7,780 bases of DNA from an uncultured Lachnospiraceae bacterium (GCA_946413945.1 CAMKMR010000078.1:1-7780); one strand, 5' to 3'; counted from the first letter of the stretch, positions 1 to 6,653 are shown. The notes: generated by a model from the letters alone, not told the origin. Made by a program: numbers and translations.

Positions 1-75
1 GCTTTAAGCACATCAGTAAAACTGTAATTGAAAAATTATAGTAATTAAGTCCTTATAATGACGCAGTTATATAAT
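1..75 (+). other. Window-edge stretch, possible 3' tail of a convergent gene
   Basis: No gene can be firmly called here. On the plus strand one frame is open from the edge (position 3) and stops with TAG at 39-41, giving a short hydrophilic tail ending KTVIEKL. Another frame stops at 25-27. Because the terminator at 76-110 also carries a T-run on the plus strand, a plus-strand gene ending just inside or outside the window is plausible. This is inference from layout, and the tail is too short to identify. Confidence 0.2.
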
Positions 76-110
76 AAAAAACAGGATTAAGCTATTTAAT
101 CCTGTTTTTT
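76..110. terminator. Bidirectional intrinsic terminator downstream of the acetyltransferase-deoD gene
   Basis: A perfect 15-bp inverted repeat (76-90 pairing with 96-110) encloses a 5-base loop. The core is CAGGATTAA, and the outer arms are A-run on one side and T-run on the other, so both strands form a hairpin followed by a U-tract. It lies about 20 bases past the TGA stop at 131-133 of the minus-strand gene. It would also stop plus-strand transcription entering from the left edge. Confidence 0.9.
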
Positions 111-130
111 TATGCCTGATCCAAAACCGA

Positions 131-1528
131 TCAGATTTCTCTGGCCAGTTCTAAGGCTATATTTATCATATCATCAAAGCCTGTCTGTCTTTCCTCTGCT
201 GACAGCTCTCCTTCTTTAAAGAGATGATCTGATATTGTAAGTATCGAGATAGCTCTTTTATTTGCAAAAGCTGCATTCATATATAAAGCAGCTGTCTCCA
301 TTTCAATACAGAGCACTCCCATCTTGGCCCATTTTTTATTTACCTCTGTATACTTGTTGTAGAAAATGTCAGTGGAGGCTACATTTCCAACCCGGATATT
401 TTTTCCATCTTTTCTTGCGATTTCCACAGCTTTTTCCAAGAGTTCATAATCTGCTATAGGAGAGAAACATCCCGGCAGCTCATATTGATAGGCGTAATTT
501 GAATCAGTGCAGGCAGCCTGTGCTATTACCAGATCTCTTAGATTCACATCATCTTTTAAAGCTCCTGCTGAGCCAACTCTGATGATATTTTCAACATCAT
601 AATTGTTATACAGTTCATAAGAATATATCCCCATAGAAGGCATTCCCATGCCACTCCCCATAACTGATACCCTCTTTTTTTTATAGAGCCCTGTATATCC
701 ATACATATTTCTTACTGTATTAAATAACACCGGATTCTCTAAATATTTTTCAGCTATATACTTAGCTCTAAGAGGATCTCCAGGCATAATCACTGTTCTT
801 GCTATCATTCCTGGCTCTGCTGCATTGTGTGGAGTTGAATTTGATCTCATACTTTTCTCTTCCTCCTTATCCTGCACATCATCATGTATTTTTACTGTTT
901 GTCTGATATCGTTTGTTTGTACTGTTTTTCTAATATCTTGTCCGATATCGTTTGTTTGTACTGTTTTTCTAATATTCTGTCTGATATCGTTTGTTTTTAA
1001 TCCCTCTCCTACATTTGATCCAATGTCTTTCCTTTTTGTTTCTTCATCCATATAAGGCTTTACTCTATCCATTAAGTAAATTACATCTCCAAAGATTGGA
1101 TCTTCTGTAAAATTAAGGCATTTGGCATAAAAACCTGTTTCTAAATATCTTTCTGGCACAACAATATCATACATTGAGGAAGCCACATATCCAAATCTTT
1201 TAAATAATCCCGGCTCTCCGCCTGCTACCACAAAATGATAGCCCATTTCTCTTGCCCTGTCATGAGCTCCATTAAATAAGAGGCGGGCAATCCCCTTTTT
1301 TTGATATTTTGGATCTACTGCAACAGATGTAAGCGCCAGCTCCTTAAACCCATTTATCATAACCTCTGTCATAAGTATGTGCCCGACTACATCTTCATCA
1401 CAATCTGCTACCAAAGAAAGTTCCGGAATAAAGCCTTCACTCTTTCTTATAGCATCCATTATCACAGGATCAGTTATCCTGTTTACCGGATTAATATCTT
1501 TAAATACTTCTTTTCTTATTACTATCAT
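131..1528 (-). CDS. deoD: GNAT N-acetyltransferase fused to purine nucleoside phosphorylase (DeoD type)
   Basis: The 465-residue frame holds two enzymes. Residues 1-160 are a GNAT acetyltransferase resembling the YhbS group, with the acetyl-CoA loop VDPKYQKKGIA at 71-81 and the following GYHFVVAGGEPGLFKRFGY block; its substrate is unknown. Residues 166-216 are a repetitive, charged linker. Residues 227-465 match hexameric DeoD, a cytoplasmic enzyme that splits purine (deoxy)nucleosides with phosphate into base and (deoxy)ribose-1-phosphate. Counterparts of the E. coli active-site residues are all present by eye: H234, G250, R254, R273, R317, S320, M410, E411, S433, D434, R447. The first ATG has a strong GGGAGGA site at 1533-1539. 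There is no stop between the domains, so this is a true in-frame fusion unless there is a sequencing error. An internal ribosome site could also give free 239-residue DeoD. The gene appears monocistronic, with its own promoter and terminator. The DeoD identity is very secure; GNAT function is open. Confidence 0.93.
   Translation of the reverse strand: MIVIRKEVFKDINPVNRITDPVIMDAIRKSEGFIPELSLVADCDEDVVGHILMTEVMINGFKELALTSVAVDPKYQKKGIARLLFNGAHDRAREMGYHFVVAGGEPGLFKRFGYVASSMYDIVVPERYLETGFYAKCLNFTEDPIFGDVIYLMDRVKPYMDEETKRKDIGSNVGEGLKTNDIRQNIRKTVQTNDIGQDIRKTVQTNDIRQTVKIHDDVQDKEEEKSMRSNSTPHNAAEPGMIARTVIMPGDPLRAKYIAEKYLENPVLFNTVRNMYGYTGLYKKKRVSVMGSGMGMPSMGIYSYELYNNYDVENIIRVGSAGALKDDVNLRDLVIAQAACTDSNYAYQYELPGCFSPIADYELLEKAVEIARKDGKNIRVGNVASTDIFYNKYTEVNKKWAKMGVLCIEMETAALYMNAAFANKRAISILTISDHLFKEGELSAEERQTGFDDMINIALELAREI
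848..868 (-). promoter_or_regulatory. Internal ribosome binding site and start codon for a free DeoD
   Basis: Inside the fusion gene, on the minus strand, AAGGAGG (862-868) precedes an in-frame ATG (848-850) by 11 bases. Starting there gives a protein of 239 residues (131-850) beginning MRSNSTPH, the same length and N-terminal layout as E. coli DeoD, including the early histidine and the PGDPLRAKYIAE block. The spacing is slightly longer than ideal, and the purine-rich codons also encode a Lys/Glu-rich linker, so the match could be incidental. Its position exactly at the DeoD boundary favours a real second start. Confidence 0.55.
890..998 (-). repeat. 39-bp in-frame tandem repeat encoding the interdomain linker
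   Basis: The motif GATATCGTTTGTTTGTACTG (plus strand) begins at 905 and 944 and again, partly, at 983, so the period is exactly 39 bases. The first two units are identical over the first 32 bases. On the coding strand each unit gives 13 residues, TNDIRQNIRKTVQ then TNDIGQDIRKTVQ then a partial TNDIRQTVK (residues 179-213). A more diverged unit, with DIG at the same place, may precede them at residues 166-178. Because 39 is a multiple of three, gain or loss of a unit would keep both enzyme domains in frame. Confidence 0.9.
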
Positions 1529-1626
1529 CTACTCCTCCCAACAATAAGCCCTCATTTTAAGCCAGCTTTAATAAAGAGGCTCATTTCCTTCTCAATTACA
1601 ATATAACATATTTAAAAAATCAATGC

Positions 1627-1655
1627 ATTATGACATGACATTTTTATCCCGGCAA
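1627..1655 (-). promoter_or_regulatory. Predicted vegetative promoter of the acetyltransferase-deoD gene
   Basis: On the minus strand a -35 like TTGCCG (1650-1655) is followed after 17 bases by a -10 CATAAT (1627-1632), preceded by TGT to give an extended -10. It would place the transcript start about 90 bases upstream of the ATG at 1528. It lies downstream of the GGDEF gene's terminator, consistent with independent transcription. This is a consensus match by eye only. Confidence 0.55.
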
Positions 1656-1694
1656 TTTAATTATCGAAATAGCCATCAGGAAAGCAATAAAAAA

Positions 1695-1751
1695 GACTGT
1701 CACAGCCGATAAAAGTAACTATAAACCAGAAACGTGCGCCGCCAGGCGCAC
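1695..1751 (-). other. Two secondary hairpins behind the GGDEF gene terminator
   Basis: Going downstream on the minus strand after the main terminator, a perfect 7-bp GC-rich hairpin (GTGCGCC at 1734-1740 with GGCGCAC at 1745-1751, 4-base loop) is followed by a small 5-bp hairpin at 1695-1707 that leads into six T's (1689-1694 on the complementary strand). The first lacks a good T-run; the second is weak but terminator-like. Together with 1755-1802 they may act as a tandem terminator block isolating the two genes. Their function is inference. Confidence 0.35.
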
Positions 1752-1754
1752 TAT

Positions 1755-1802
1755 AAAAAAGAAGCTGCCGCGCAGGATGATCATCTCATCTTGCGCGACA
1801 GC
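1755..1802 (-). terminator. Intrinsic terminator of the GGDEF gene
   Basis: A long hairpin pairs 1764-1780 with 1786-1802: 17 positions, one C-A mismatch and one G-U, a CGCGCA core, and a 5-base loop. On the minus strand it is followed by TTCTTTTTTA (complement of 1754-1763). It starts 24 bases after the TAA stop at 1826-1828, in the right place to end the GGDEF transcript. Confidence 0.85.
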
Positions 1803-1825
1803 GTCTACAAAATAACTTTTATTAA

Positions 1826-3580
1826 TTATGAATTCATCTGAGACTGTCTAGTCTTTAAGTTCTTCATATTAGCCTTTGAATCGTTCATCTTGAATACAGC
1901 TTCCTTTTCAGCTACTTCTGGAGTACCTGTTGCATAGTTGTACTGTGCCATACCATAAGGAATCTCAATTGTAACAGGAAGAACGCCTTCTCTATTAAGA
2001 TTATTCAGTTCTGTAATGAACTTATTCTCGCAAGCCTTATAAACCTGAAGAAGGTTGTTGATCTTTTCAGCTGTAGACTTACCTGTAACATCTTCACCAT
2101 CAAGGATAGCCAAGAATTCATCACCACCCATACGGTAGATCTTACCCTTTTCACCAAAGCTTCTGTCAATTACGTCAGCACCGGCAACGATGATAGCATC
2201 ACCTGCAGCTGATCCATACTTTTCATTGATCTCCATCATGTCATTGATAGAGAAGTTAACGAAGATGCATGCACCTTCCTTAGCATTCTGAACCTTTGCT
2301 TCAAATGTTGCAAATGCACGTCTGTTAAGGAGTCCTGTTAAGCTGTCTTCATTTACCATCTTATCAAGCATCTCAGCCTGTTCAGCCTTATGTGCTGCCT
2401 GGAAGAATGTATTTACTTCATAGTATCCAAGGATCGCAACGAAAGCTACAAGACCTAAACGTGTGAATCCTGACATATCAACATTCTTAACTACGTAATG
2501 AACAATAAGATCAGCAACTCCTGAAGCTGCTAATAATACAAATGCAAGGATTGCAAGTCTCTTCTTTGACTTATTAACATCTGTCTCATCTTTCTTATTA
2601 GCAATAACAAGATATAAACTAAGGACTACAGCTAAAGCAAAAATGATATGTGTAAAGATAAGCACCTGGCTATAATCCTTTCCACTTACCCATACTGCAA
2701 AAATATTAATAAGGATATCGATTGCTGTAAGTCCACCAACAACAGCTACTGGCCATCTGTTCTTTGCCTCTACGAAGCATGAAACAAGTGTAATACCTGT
2801 TATGGCAAGCAAGGCAAGTGACATATGATTAAGAGCACGGCAAAGACCCGGGTTACCAGTTAAGTACTTTAATAATATTGTTCCTGTTTCTGTCCAGATT
2901 GCAAGAACCTGAGCCATAGCACCAAGAGATACCATTTCAAGTCTTCTATCAAGATTTCTCTCGAAGAAAATACCAAGGAGAACAAGTGAGATACCCACTG
3001 TTAATACCAGTAACATCATGATGAACTTGTACATTTCCTTGTCCATCAGCTCATGAATGTATGAAGCACCGTCTTCAAAATAGACATTCTTGAAATATGC
3101 ATCTGTGCCTTCATAAAGCTTTTCAGCCTGAATTTTGATATTAGCACCCTCATCCATAGGGATTGTTATTGTATGGATATCTGAACCATATGTTTTACCA
3201 TATGCCTTCTTCATTCTAGGATGATAATCATATACAATTTCACCGTCTACTGATACAGTGAATACAATGTTAAATGATTCGAAGCAAAGAGAAGCAGCTC
3301 TAAGTCTCGAGTTCTCAACATGCATTGTTACTGATGCTTTTCCATTTTCATCAAACTGGAGTTCAGAAAGCTTAAATTTCTTAAAGCTTACATTGAACCA
3401 TACATCATCAGCATCAAGTTTTACACCTGCAGTAGTCTTTGTAACTGCATATCTAGATACAAATGTTATAACCCCTCCAATAATAAGTGCTATTCCGATT
3501 GCAAAACAAACATAGAGAAAGCATTTTTTTGCCCCCACCCCTTTGTTTTTCACATCAACTTCTGAAAATTTTACTTCCAT
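1826..3580 (-). CDS. Membrane 7TM sensor protein with a degenerate GGDEF domain
   Basis: The 584-residue protein has an N-terminal membrane anchor (about 20-42), an extracytoplasmic, probably beta-rich domain (about 48-182), seven further hydrophobic segments (about 184-392), a short linker helix and a C-terminal GGDEF domain (about 405-575). This order resembles 7TMR-DISM-type receptors coupled to diguanylate cyclases, which make c-di-GMP from two GTP at the inner membrane face. DSLTGLLNRR (412-421), N452, D461 and the GGDEF motif itself (485-489) are present. However, the usual D-I-D segment reads S444-I-N446, so the first metal-binding Asp is replaced, and no RxxD inhibitory site precedes GGDEF. 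The closing ADxAMYxAK segment is also poorly conserved. Cyclase activity is therefore doubtful; it may be a weak enzyme or a GTP/c-di-GMP-responsive sensor. AAAGGA (3593-3598) lies 12 bases before the ATG, a rather distant site. It has its own promoter and terminator, with no phosphodiesterase or PilZ neighbour. Confidence 0.9.
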   Translation of the reverse strand: MEVKFSEVDVKNKGVGAKKCFLYVCFAIGIALIIGGVITFVSRYAVTKTTAGVKLDADDVWFNVSFKKFKLSELQFDENGKASVTMHVENSRLRAASLCFESFNIVFTVSVDGEIVYDYHPRMKKAYGKTYGSDIHTITIPMDEGANIKIQAEKLYEGTDAYFKNVYFEDGASYIHELMDKEMYKFIMMLLVLTVGISLVLLGIFFERNLDRRLEMVSLGAMAQVLAIWTETGTILLKYLTGNPGLCRALNHMSLALLAITGITLVSCFVEAKNRWPVAVVGGLTAIDILINIFAVWVSGKDYSQVLIFTHIIFALAVVLSLYLVIANKKDETDVNKSKKRLAILAFVLLAASGVADLIVHYVVKNVDMSGFTRLGLVAFVAILGYYEVNTFFQAAHKAEQAEMLDKMVNEDSLTGLLNRRAFATFEAKVQNAKEGACIFVNFSINDMMEINEKYGSAAGDAIIVAGADVIDRSFGEKGKIYRMGGDEFLAILDGEDVTGKSTAEKINNLLQVYKACENKFITELNNLNREGVLPVTIEIPYGMAQYNYATGTPEVAEKEAVFKMNDSKANMKNLKTRQSQMNS

Positions 3581-3659
3581 GTTTTTTTGTGATCCTTTCT
3601 ATATTTTTAGTTTTTTATAGGCTGTCTTATAGCACTAGCCAAATTTGTTTATCCATTAA

Positions 3660-3688
3660 ATAGTATCATAATTATGCTTTTTTGCCAA
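3660..3688 (-). promoter_or_regulatory. Predicted promoter of the GGDEF gene
   Basis: On the minus strand TTGGCA (3683-3688) and TACTAT (3660-3665) are separated by exactly 17 bases, and TGA just before the -10 gives the extended -10 TGn element. The transcript would start near 3653, leaving a leader of about 70 bases before the ATG at 3580. I found no recognisable c-di-GMP riboswitch in that leader. Confidence 0.6.
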
Positions 3689-3720
3689 CATTAAACCACC
3701 GATATTCTGCTATTTGTAGG

Positions 3721-3740
3721 CTTTTTTACACTTTTTTCAC
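3721..3740. repeat. Phased A/T tracts in a 10-bp tandem repeat
   Basis: Two copies of CTTTTTTACAC/CTTTTTTCAC start at 3721 and 3731, placing T6 tracts at 3722-3727 and 3732-3737. They sit 33 to 52 bases upstream of the -35 of the GGDEF promoter and just past the stop of the S66 gene. Tracts repeated at one helical turn are known to bend DNA; a role in promoter strength or as a protein site is inference. No clear intrinsic terminator for the S66 gene was found in 3689-3755. Confidence 0.5.
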
Positions 3741-3755
3741 ACTTACAAAATGACA

Positions 3756-4808
3756 TTATTTTAATATATGTTTAATACAGATTTCATTTCCTTTTGCCCT
3801 AACTTCAGCATAAGCTCCTGATATAATTCCCATCATTGGGGATATATGTCCGATATCAAGATCCATAAGAACCGGAACCTTATATTTTTCAAGCTGGCCT
3901 GTCACTGCCCTATACTGGTCAAGCCCCATTATAGGTTCATTAAATATCCTTGGTCTTCCAATAAGGAAGGCTTTACAGCACTTGAACCATCCTGCATTAT
4001 CCAGCTGCCATATGGCTCTTCTGATAGAAAGTACATTAAGATCACATGCTTCAAGGAACCAGATGATCCCATCATCCTTATACTTTTCAATAAATTCCTT
4101 TGTCTTATCAAATCTTGTCCCACAAAGGCCAACCAGACTGTCCAGACAGCCTCCTATAAGTCGTCCTTCAAAACTTATCTCTTTTTCATTATCTTCCTTT
4201 AATCTTTTTTCCTCATCCAGAATAAAATTTCTATGAACAGACTTTTCGGTAAGATTATAAACTGCCAAAGGATTTTCTTCTGTTTTTAAAGATTCCTTTT
4301 CCCATTTTTCATATCCATGACTAGAAAGATCTGTTCCTCTTAATAAGGCAAATGTATCTTCTATAGACTCGTCCCATTTTTCCATTCCAAATGTACCTAT
4401 GCAAGGACCGTAAATAGCTGCCATATCTGCAAGTACAGGCAGGGTAAAGGTAAGATTTGTATTATCAGAATAACCCATAAAGAGCTTTGCTTTTGTCTTT
4501 TTTAATTCCTCAAAGTCTATAAATGGCAGGTCTTCACACATGGTTTCTCCACCACCACAGGAAATAAGCACATCTATGTCCCCTTTAAAGAAATCCATTA
4601 CTTCTTTTCCACACGAAACAGGATCAGTACTCTTTCCAATCCCATCATCCTTCATGCAGTTAGGTCCCTGCTTAATCTTATAACCCATATCAGTCAGTTT
4701 TTCTACTGCACTATTAAAAGCCGAACGATAAGGTTCAAAAGTGCATCCAAAAGAAGGCGCTATAAGTCCTATCGATCCGCCATTCTTTAAAAAATCTCCG
4801 TATCTCAT
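3756..4808 (-). CDS. S66-family peptidase (LD-carboxypeptidase / MccF-like)
   Basis: This 350-residue, signal-less and therefore cytoplasmic protein belongs to serine peptidase family S66. Members either trim D-Ala from recycled muropeptide tetrapeptides (LdcA) or cleave the amide of microcin C-type peptidyl-nucleotides and related aminoacyl adenylates (MccF). The family order is visible: IGLIAPSF near the start (13-20), SCGGGE (83-88), the nucleophile elbow GYSDNT with S114, YGPCIGTF (133-140), an acidic FLEACDLN with E253, and H321 in DIGHISPMMG, completing a Ser-Glu-His triad. The SCGGGE and FLEACDLN forms and the central insert (about 158-212) look closer to MccF than to LdcA, but I cannot separate the two roles by eye. 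The start is supported by a textbook AGGAGGT seven bases before the ATG (4816-4822). A strong promoter lies upstream; no murein or microcin genes are adjacent, so the substrate stays unknown. Confidence 0.9.
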   Translation of the reverse strand: MRYGDFLKNGGSIGLIAPSFGCTFEPYRSAFNSAVEKLTDMGYKIKQGPNCMKDDGIGKSTDPVSCGKEVMDFFKGDIDVLISCGGGETMCEDLPFIDFEELKKTKAKLFMGYSDNTNLTFTLPVLADMAAIYGPCIGTFGMEKWDESIEDTFALLRGTDLSSHGYEKWEKESLKTEENPLAVYNLTEKSVHRNFILDEEKRLKEDNEKEISFEGRLIGGCLDSLVGLCGTRFDKTKEFIEKYKDDGIIWFLEACDLNVLSIRRAIWQLDNAGWFKCCKAFLIGRPRIFNEPIMGLDQYRAVTGQLEKYKVPVLMDLDIGHISPMMGIISGAYAEVRAKGNEICIKHILK

Positions 4809-4908
4809 GTCTCTTACCTCCTCTATATCTACTTATTTTTATTCTGATAAGCCGCTCTTTGGTATTTTGCCCACTGATCAGCTTAGCATACTTACTTATA
4901 ACTAACTC

Positions 4909-4937
4909 ATTATAAAGAAAAACAGATTCATTTCCAA
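4909..4937 (-). promoter_or_regulatory. Predicted promoter of the S66 peptidase gene
   Basis: On the minus strand TTGGAA (4932-4937) is followed after 17 bases by a perfect TATAAT (4909-4914). It lies between the transporter terminator and the S66 gene, with a leader of about 95 bases. The leader contains a palindromic CTGATCAG (4873-4880) and a later ATCAG that could pair with it, but no convincing riboswitch. Confidence 0.65.
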
Positions 4938-4961
4938 CAAAAACAAACAGTAAAGCGAAAC

Positions 4962-5027
4962 AAAAAAAAGCTGGCATTTCATTGGTATATATCCTAAGTT
5001 CCCGCTTAATACCAACTTTACCAGCTT
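4962..5027 (-). terminator. Intrinsic terminator downstream of the NSS transporter gene
   Basis: On the minus strand AAGCTGG (5021-5027) pairs with CCAGCTT (4968-4974), enclosing an inner 7-bp stem TTGGTAT/ATACCAA (5009-5015 with 4982-4988) and a loop of 20 bases. Eight T's follow (complement of 4962-4969). It lies about 70 bases past the transporter stop. The bipartite stem with an internal loop is unusual for a simple terminator, and a second AAAAGCTGG copy at 5086-5094 could compete for the same arm. Confidence 0.75.
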
Positions 5028-5099
5028 CTTATCTCATGTTACACTATATTTAGAATATAAAGCATTTATATCTTATTACATGATCCCAGCTTTTAAATA

Positions 5100-6506
5100 T
5101 CACAGTTTAAATATCATCAGCGCCTTGATATCAAAGGCACTCGCTATCTCTCCAAGTACTGATGTCACTAAAATTATGATAAGGAATGGGATTGCAAAAT
5201 ACTTTATCACCACTCTGTAGAATTTTCTCATTCTGAATTTTGATGATGATAAAACTTCTTCTTCAAGTTTGTTAAGCTTTACCACCCTAAGGATCAGAAT
5301 GCAGGTTGATATTGCCGCCACCGGCATCATCAGATTATTTGTAAGGAAGTCAAAAAACGAAAGCAGATCCATATTAAGCAGCTTTACATTTGACAAAATG
5401 TTAAATCCAAGGGCTGAAATGCTACCAAGAACAAGAGTTATCACTAATGTTACAACTGAAGCTTTTCTTCTGCTCCATTTAAGTTCATCACAAAATGTTG
5501 ATACAACGCTTTCTCCCAAAGCAACCGATGATGTGAGCGCAGCGAATAAAACCAACAGGAAGAATACAATTCCTATCGCTCTACCAAAGCTCATAGAGTT
5601 AAAGACATTTGGAATAGCAATAAACATAAGGCTTGGTCCCTTTGTAAGTCCCTCTCCTCCGTTATAAGCAAAGACTGCAGGGATTATCATAAGACCAGCC
5701 ATAATAGCAATAGCAGTATCAAATATTGAAACCTGTCTTGTAGAAGCTTCAATATCCTGTTCCGGCTGCATATAAGAACCGAAAGTCACCAAGATACCCA
5801 TGGCAATGGATAAAGAGTAAAACATCTGACCTAAGGCCGCGACTACTGTTTTCCATGAAAAGTGTGATATATCAGGAACCAAGAAATACTTAACACCTTC
5901 CATAGCACTAGGTCTAGTAACTGAAAATGCCACTGTTATTATGCAAAGCACAACAAGTATAGGCATCGCGATCTTAGAAATCTTCTCGATTCCATTTTTA
6001 ACTCCGGCAAAGATTATCGCCATTGTAATAAATGTAAATAATACAAAATAAAGAAGCTGCTGTCCTGCATCTCCCAGGAAGATTGTAAAAAAATCTGTCT
6101 GTCCCTCTGCAAGGTTGTCACAGGCAAGCTTCGCATGGTCTCCCTGGATATACTGCACGAGATACTTGAATACCCAGCCGCCGATTACAGAATAATAAGG
6201 AACAATAAGAATAGGTATAACAGCATTTATCCAACCGCCCACTCTAAGGACCGGTCCTGCCCCAACTTTTCTGAACGCTCCCACAGGACTTTTCTTTGTC
6301 ATACGTCCCAGCGCCGCCTCTGTAACTATCATTGTAAAGCCAAAACTTGCTGCTAGTATGATATATACTAATAAAAACATACCCCCACCATAATTTGCGG
6401 CAAGGTATGGAAATCTCCATATATTTCCTAATCCTACAGCACTTCCTGCTGCTGCAAGCACAAATCCCAGCTTACTGGAAAAAGTACCTCTTTTATTTGC
6501 GTCCAT
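5100..6506 (-). CDS. Neurotransmitter:sodium symporter (NSS/SNF) family amino-acid transporter
   Basis: A 468-residue membrane protein with the LeuT fold that would import an amino acid with Na+. About 11 hydrophobic helices can be traced (roughly 12-38, 42-68, 88-120, 150-168, 176-195, 218-243, 258-282, 305-337, 348-368, 378-405, 432-455), the usual number for bacterial members such as Tyt1 and MhsT rather than LeuT's 12. TM1 holds GSAVGLGNIWRFPY (21-34), with G21, A23, V24 and N28 matching LeuT Na+ ligands. FAALTSS (321-327) supplies A322, T325 and S326 of the second Na+ site, and FYSLS (229-233) the unwound TM6. D263 at the start of TM7 fits the acidic residue that replaces bound chloride in bacterial NSS proteins (D262 in Tyt1, as I recall), suggesting chloride independence. 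The substrate cannot be read from sequence; tryptophan, tyrosine or other hydrophobic amino acids are family precedents. An AGGAGGT lies eight bases before the ATG (6515-6521). Single gene with its own terminator. Confidence 0.95.
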   Translation of the reverse strand: MDANKRGTFSSKLGFVLAAAGSAVGLGNIWRFPYLAANYGGGMFLLVYIILAASFGFTMIVTEAALGRMTKKSPVGAFRKVGAGPVLRVGGWINAVIPILIVPYYSVIGGWVFKYLVQYIQGDHAKLACDNLAEGQTDFFTIFLGDAGQQLLYFVLFTFITMAIIFAGVKNGIEKISKIAMPILVVLCIITVAFSVTRPSAMEGVKYFLVPDISHFSWKTVVAALGQMFYSLSIAMGILVTFGSYMQPEQDIEASTRQVSIFDTAIAIMAGLMIIPAVFAYNGGEGLTKGPSLMFIAIPNVFNSMSFGRAIGIVFFLLVLFAALTSSVALGESVVSTFCDELKWSRRKASVVTLVITLVLGSISALGFNILSNVKLLNMDLLSFFDFLTNNLMMPVAAISTCILILRVVKLNKLEEEVLSSSKFRMRKFYRVVIKYFAIPFLIIILVTSVLGEIASAFDIKALMIFKL

Positions 6507-6615
6507 CTAGATGAACCTCCTAAAATATTTTAATAAATTGAACTTTTTTCGATAAAATCTAGCCCCTGATAAATATTAAAAAATCCTGCAAAAAAAAGCG
6601 AACATATCTAACCAA

Positions 6616-6621
6616 ATTATA
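6616..6621 (-). promoter_or_regulatory. Possible -10 element of the transporter promoter
   Basis: A perfect TATAAT lies on the minus strand about 110 bases upstream of the transporter ATG. No convincing -35 is found 16-18 bases further up, where the sequence is A-rich. The intervening leader (6522-6610) is AT-rich with no structure I recognise. It would be arranged back to back with the plus-strand promoter at 6654-6682. Confidence 0.35.
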
Positions 6622-6653
6622 GGCGTTTTTATTCTTCATATTTTTTTCACATA

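Noticed and set aside
28..59. Plus-strand promoter TTGAAA ... TATAAT
   Set aside because: The spacer would be 20 bases and the transcript would run at once into the terminator at 76-110.
825..1055. Plus-strand frame of 76 residues with repeated Cys/Phe/Val-rich peptide
   Set aside because: It is the antisense reading of the 39-bp linker repeat inside the well-supported fusion gene; it has no ribosome site of its own.
3581..3655. Possible c-di-GMP riboswitch in the leader of the GGDEF gene
   Set aside because: The leader is only about 70 bases, A-rich, and shows none of the conserved paired core that I would expect; only a weak GGCT/AGCC pairing is seen.
4735..4977. Minus-strand 80-residue frame overlapping the start of the S66 gene
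   Set aside because: It runs through the S66 promoter, leader and ribosome site in another frame, and its start lies in the terminator arm; no family resemblance.
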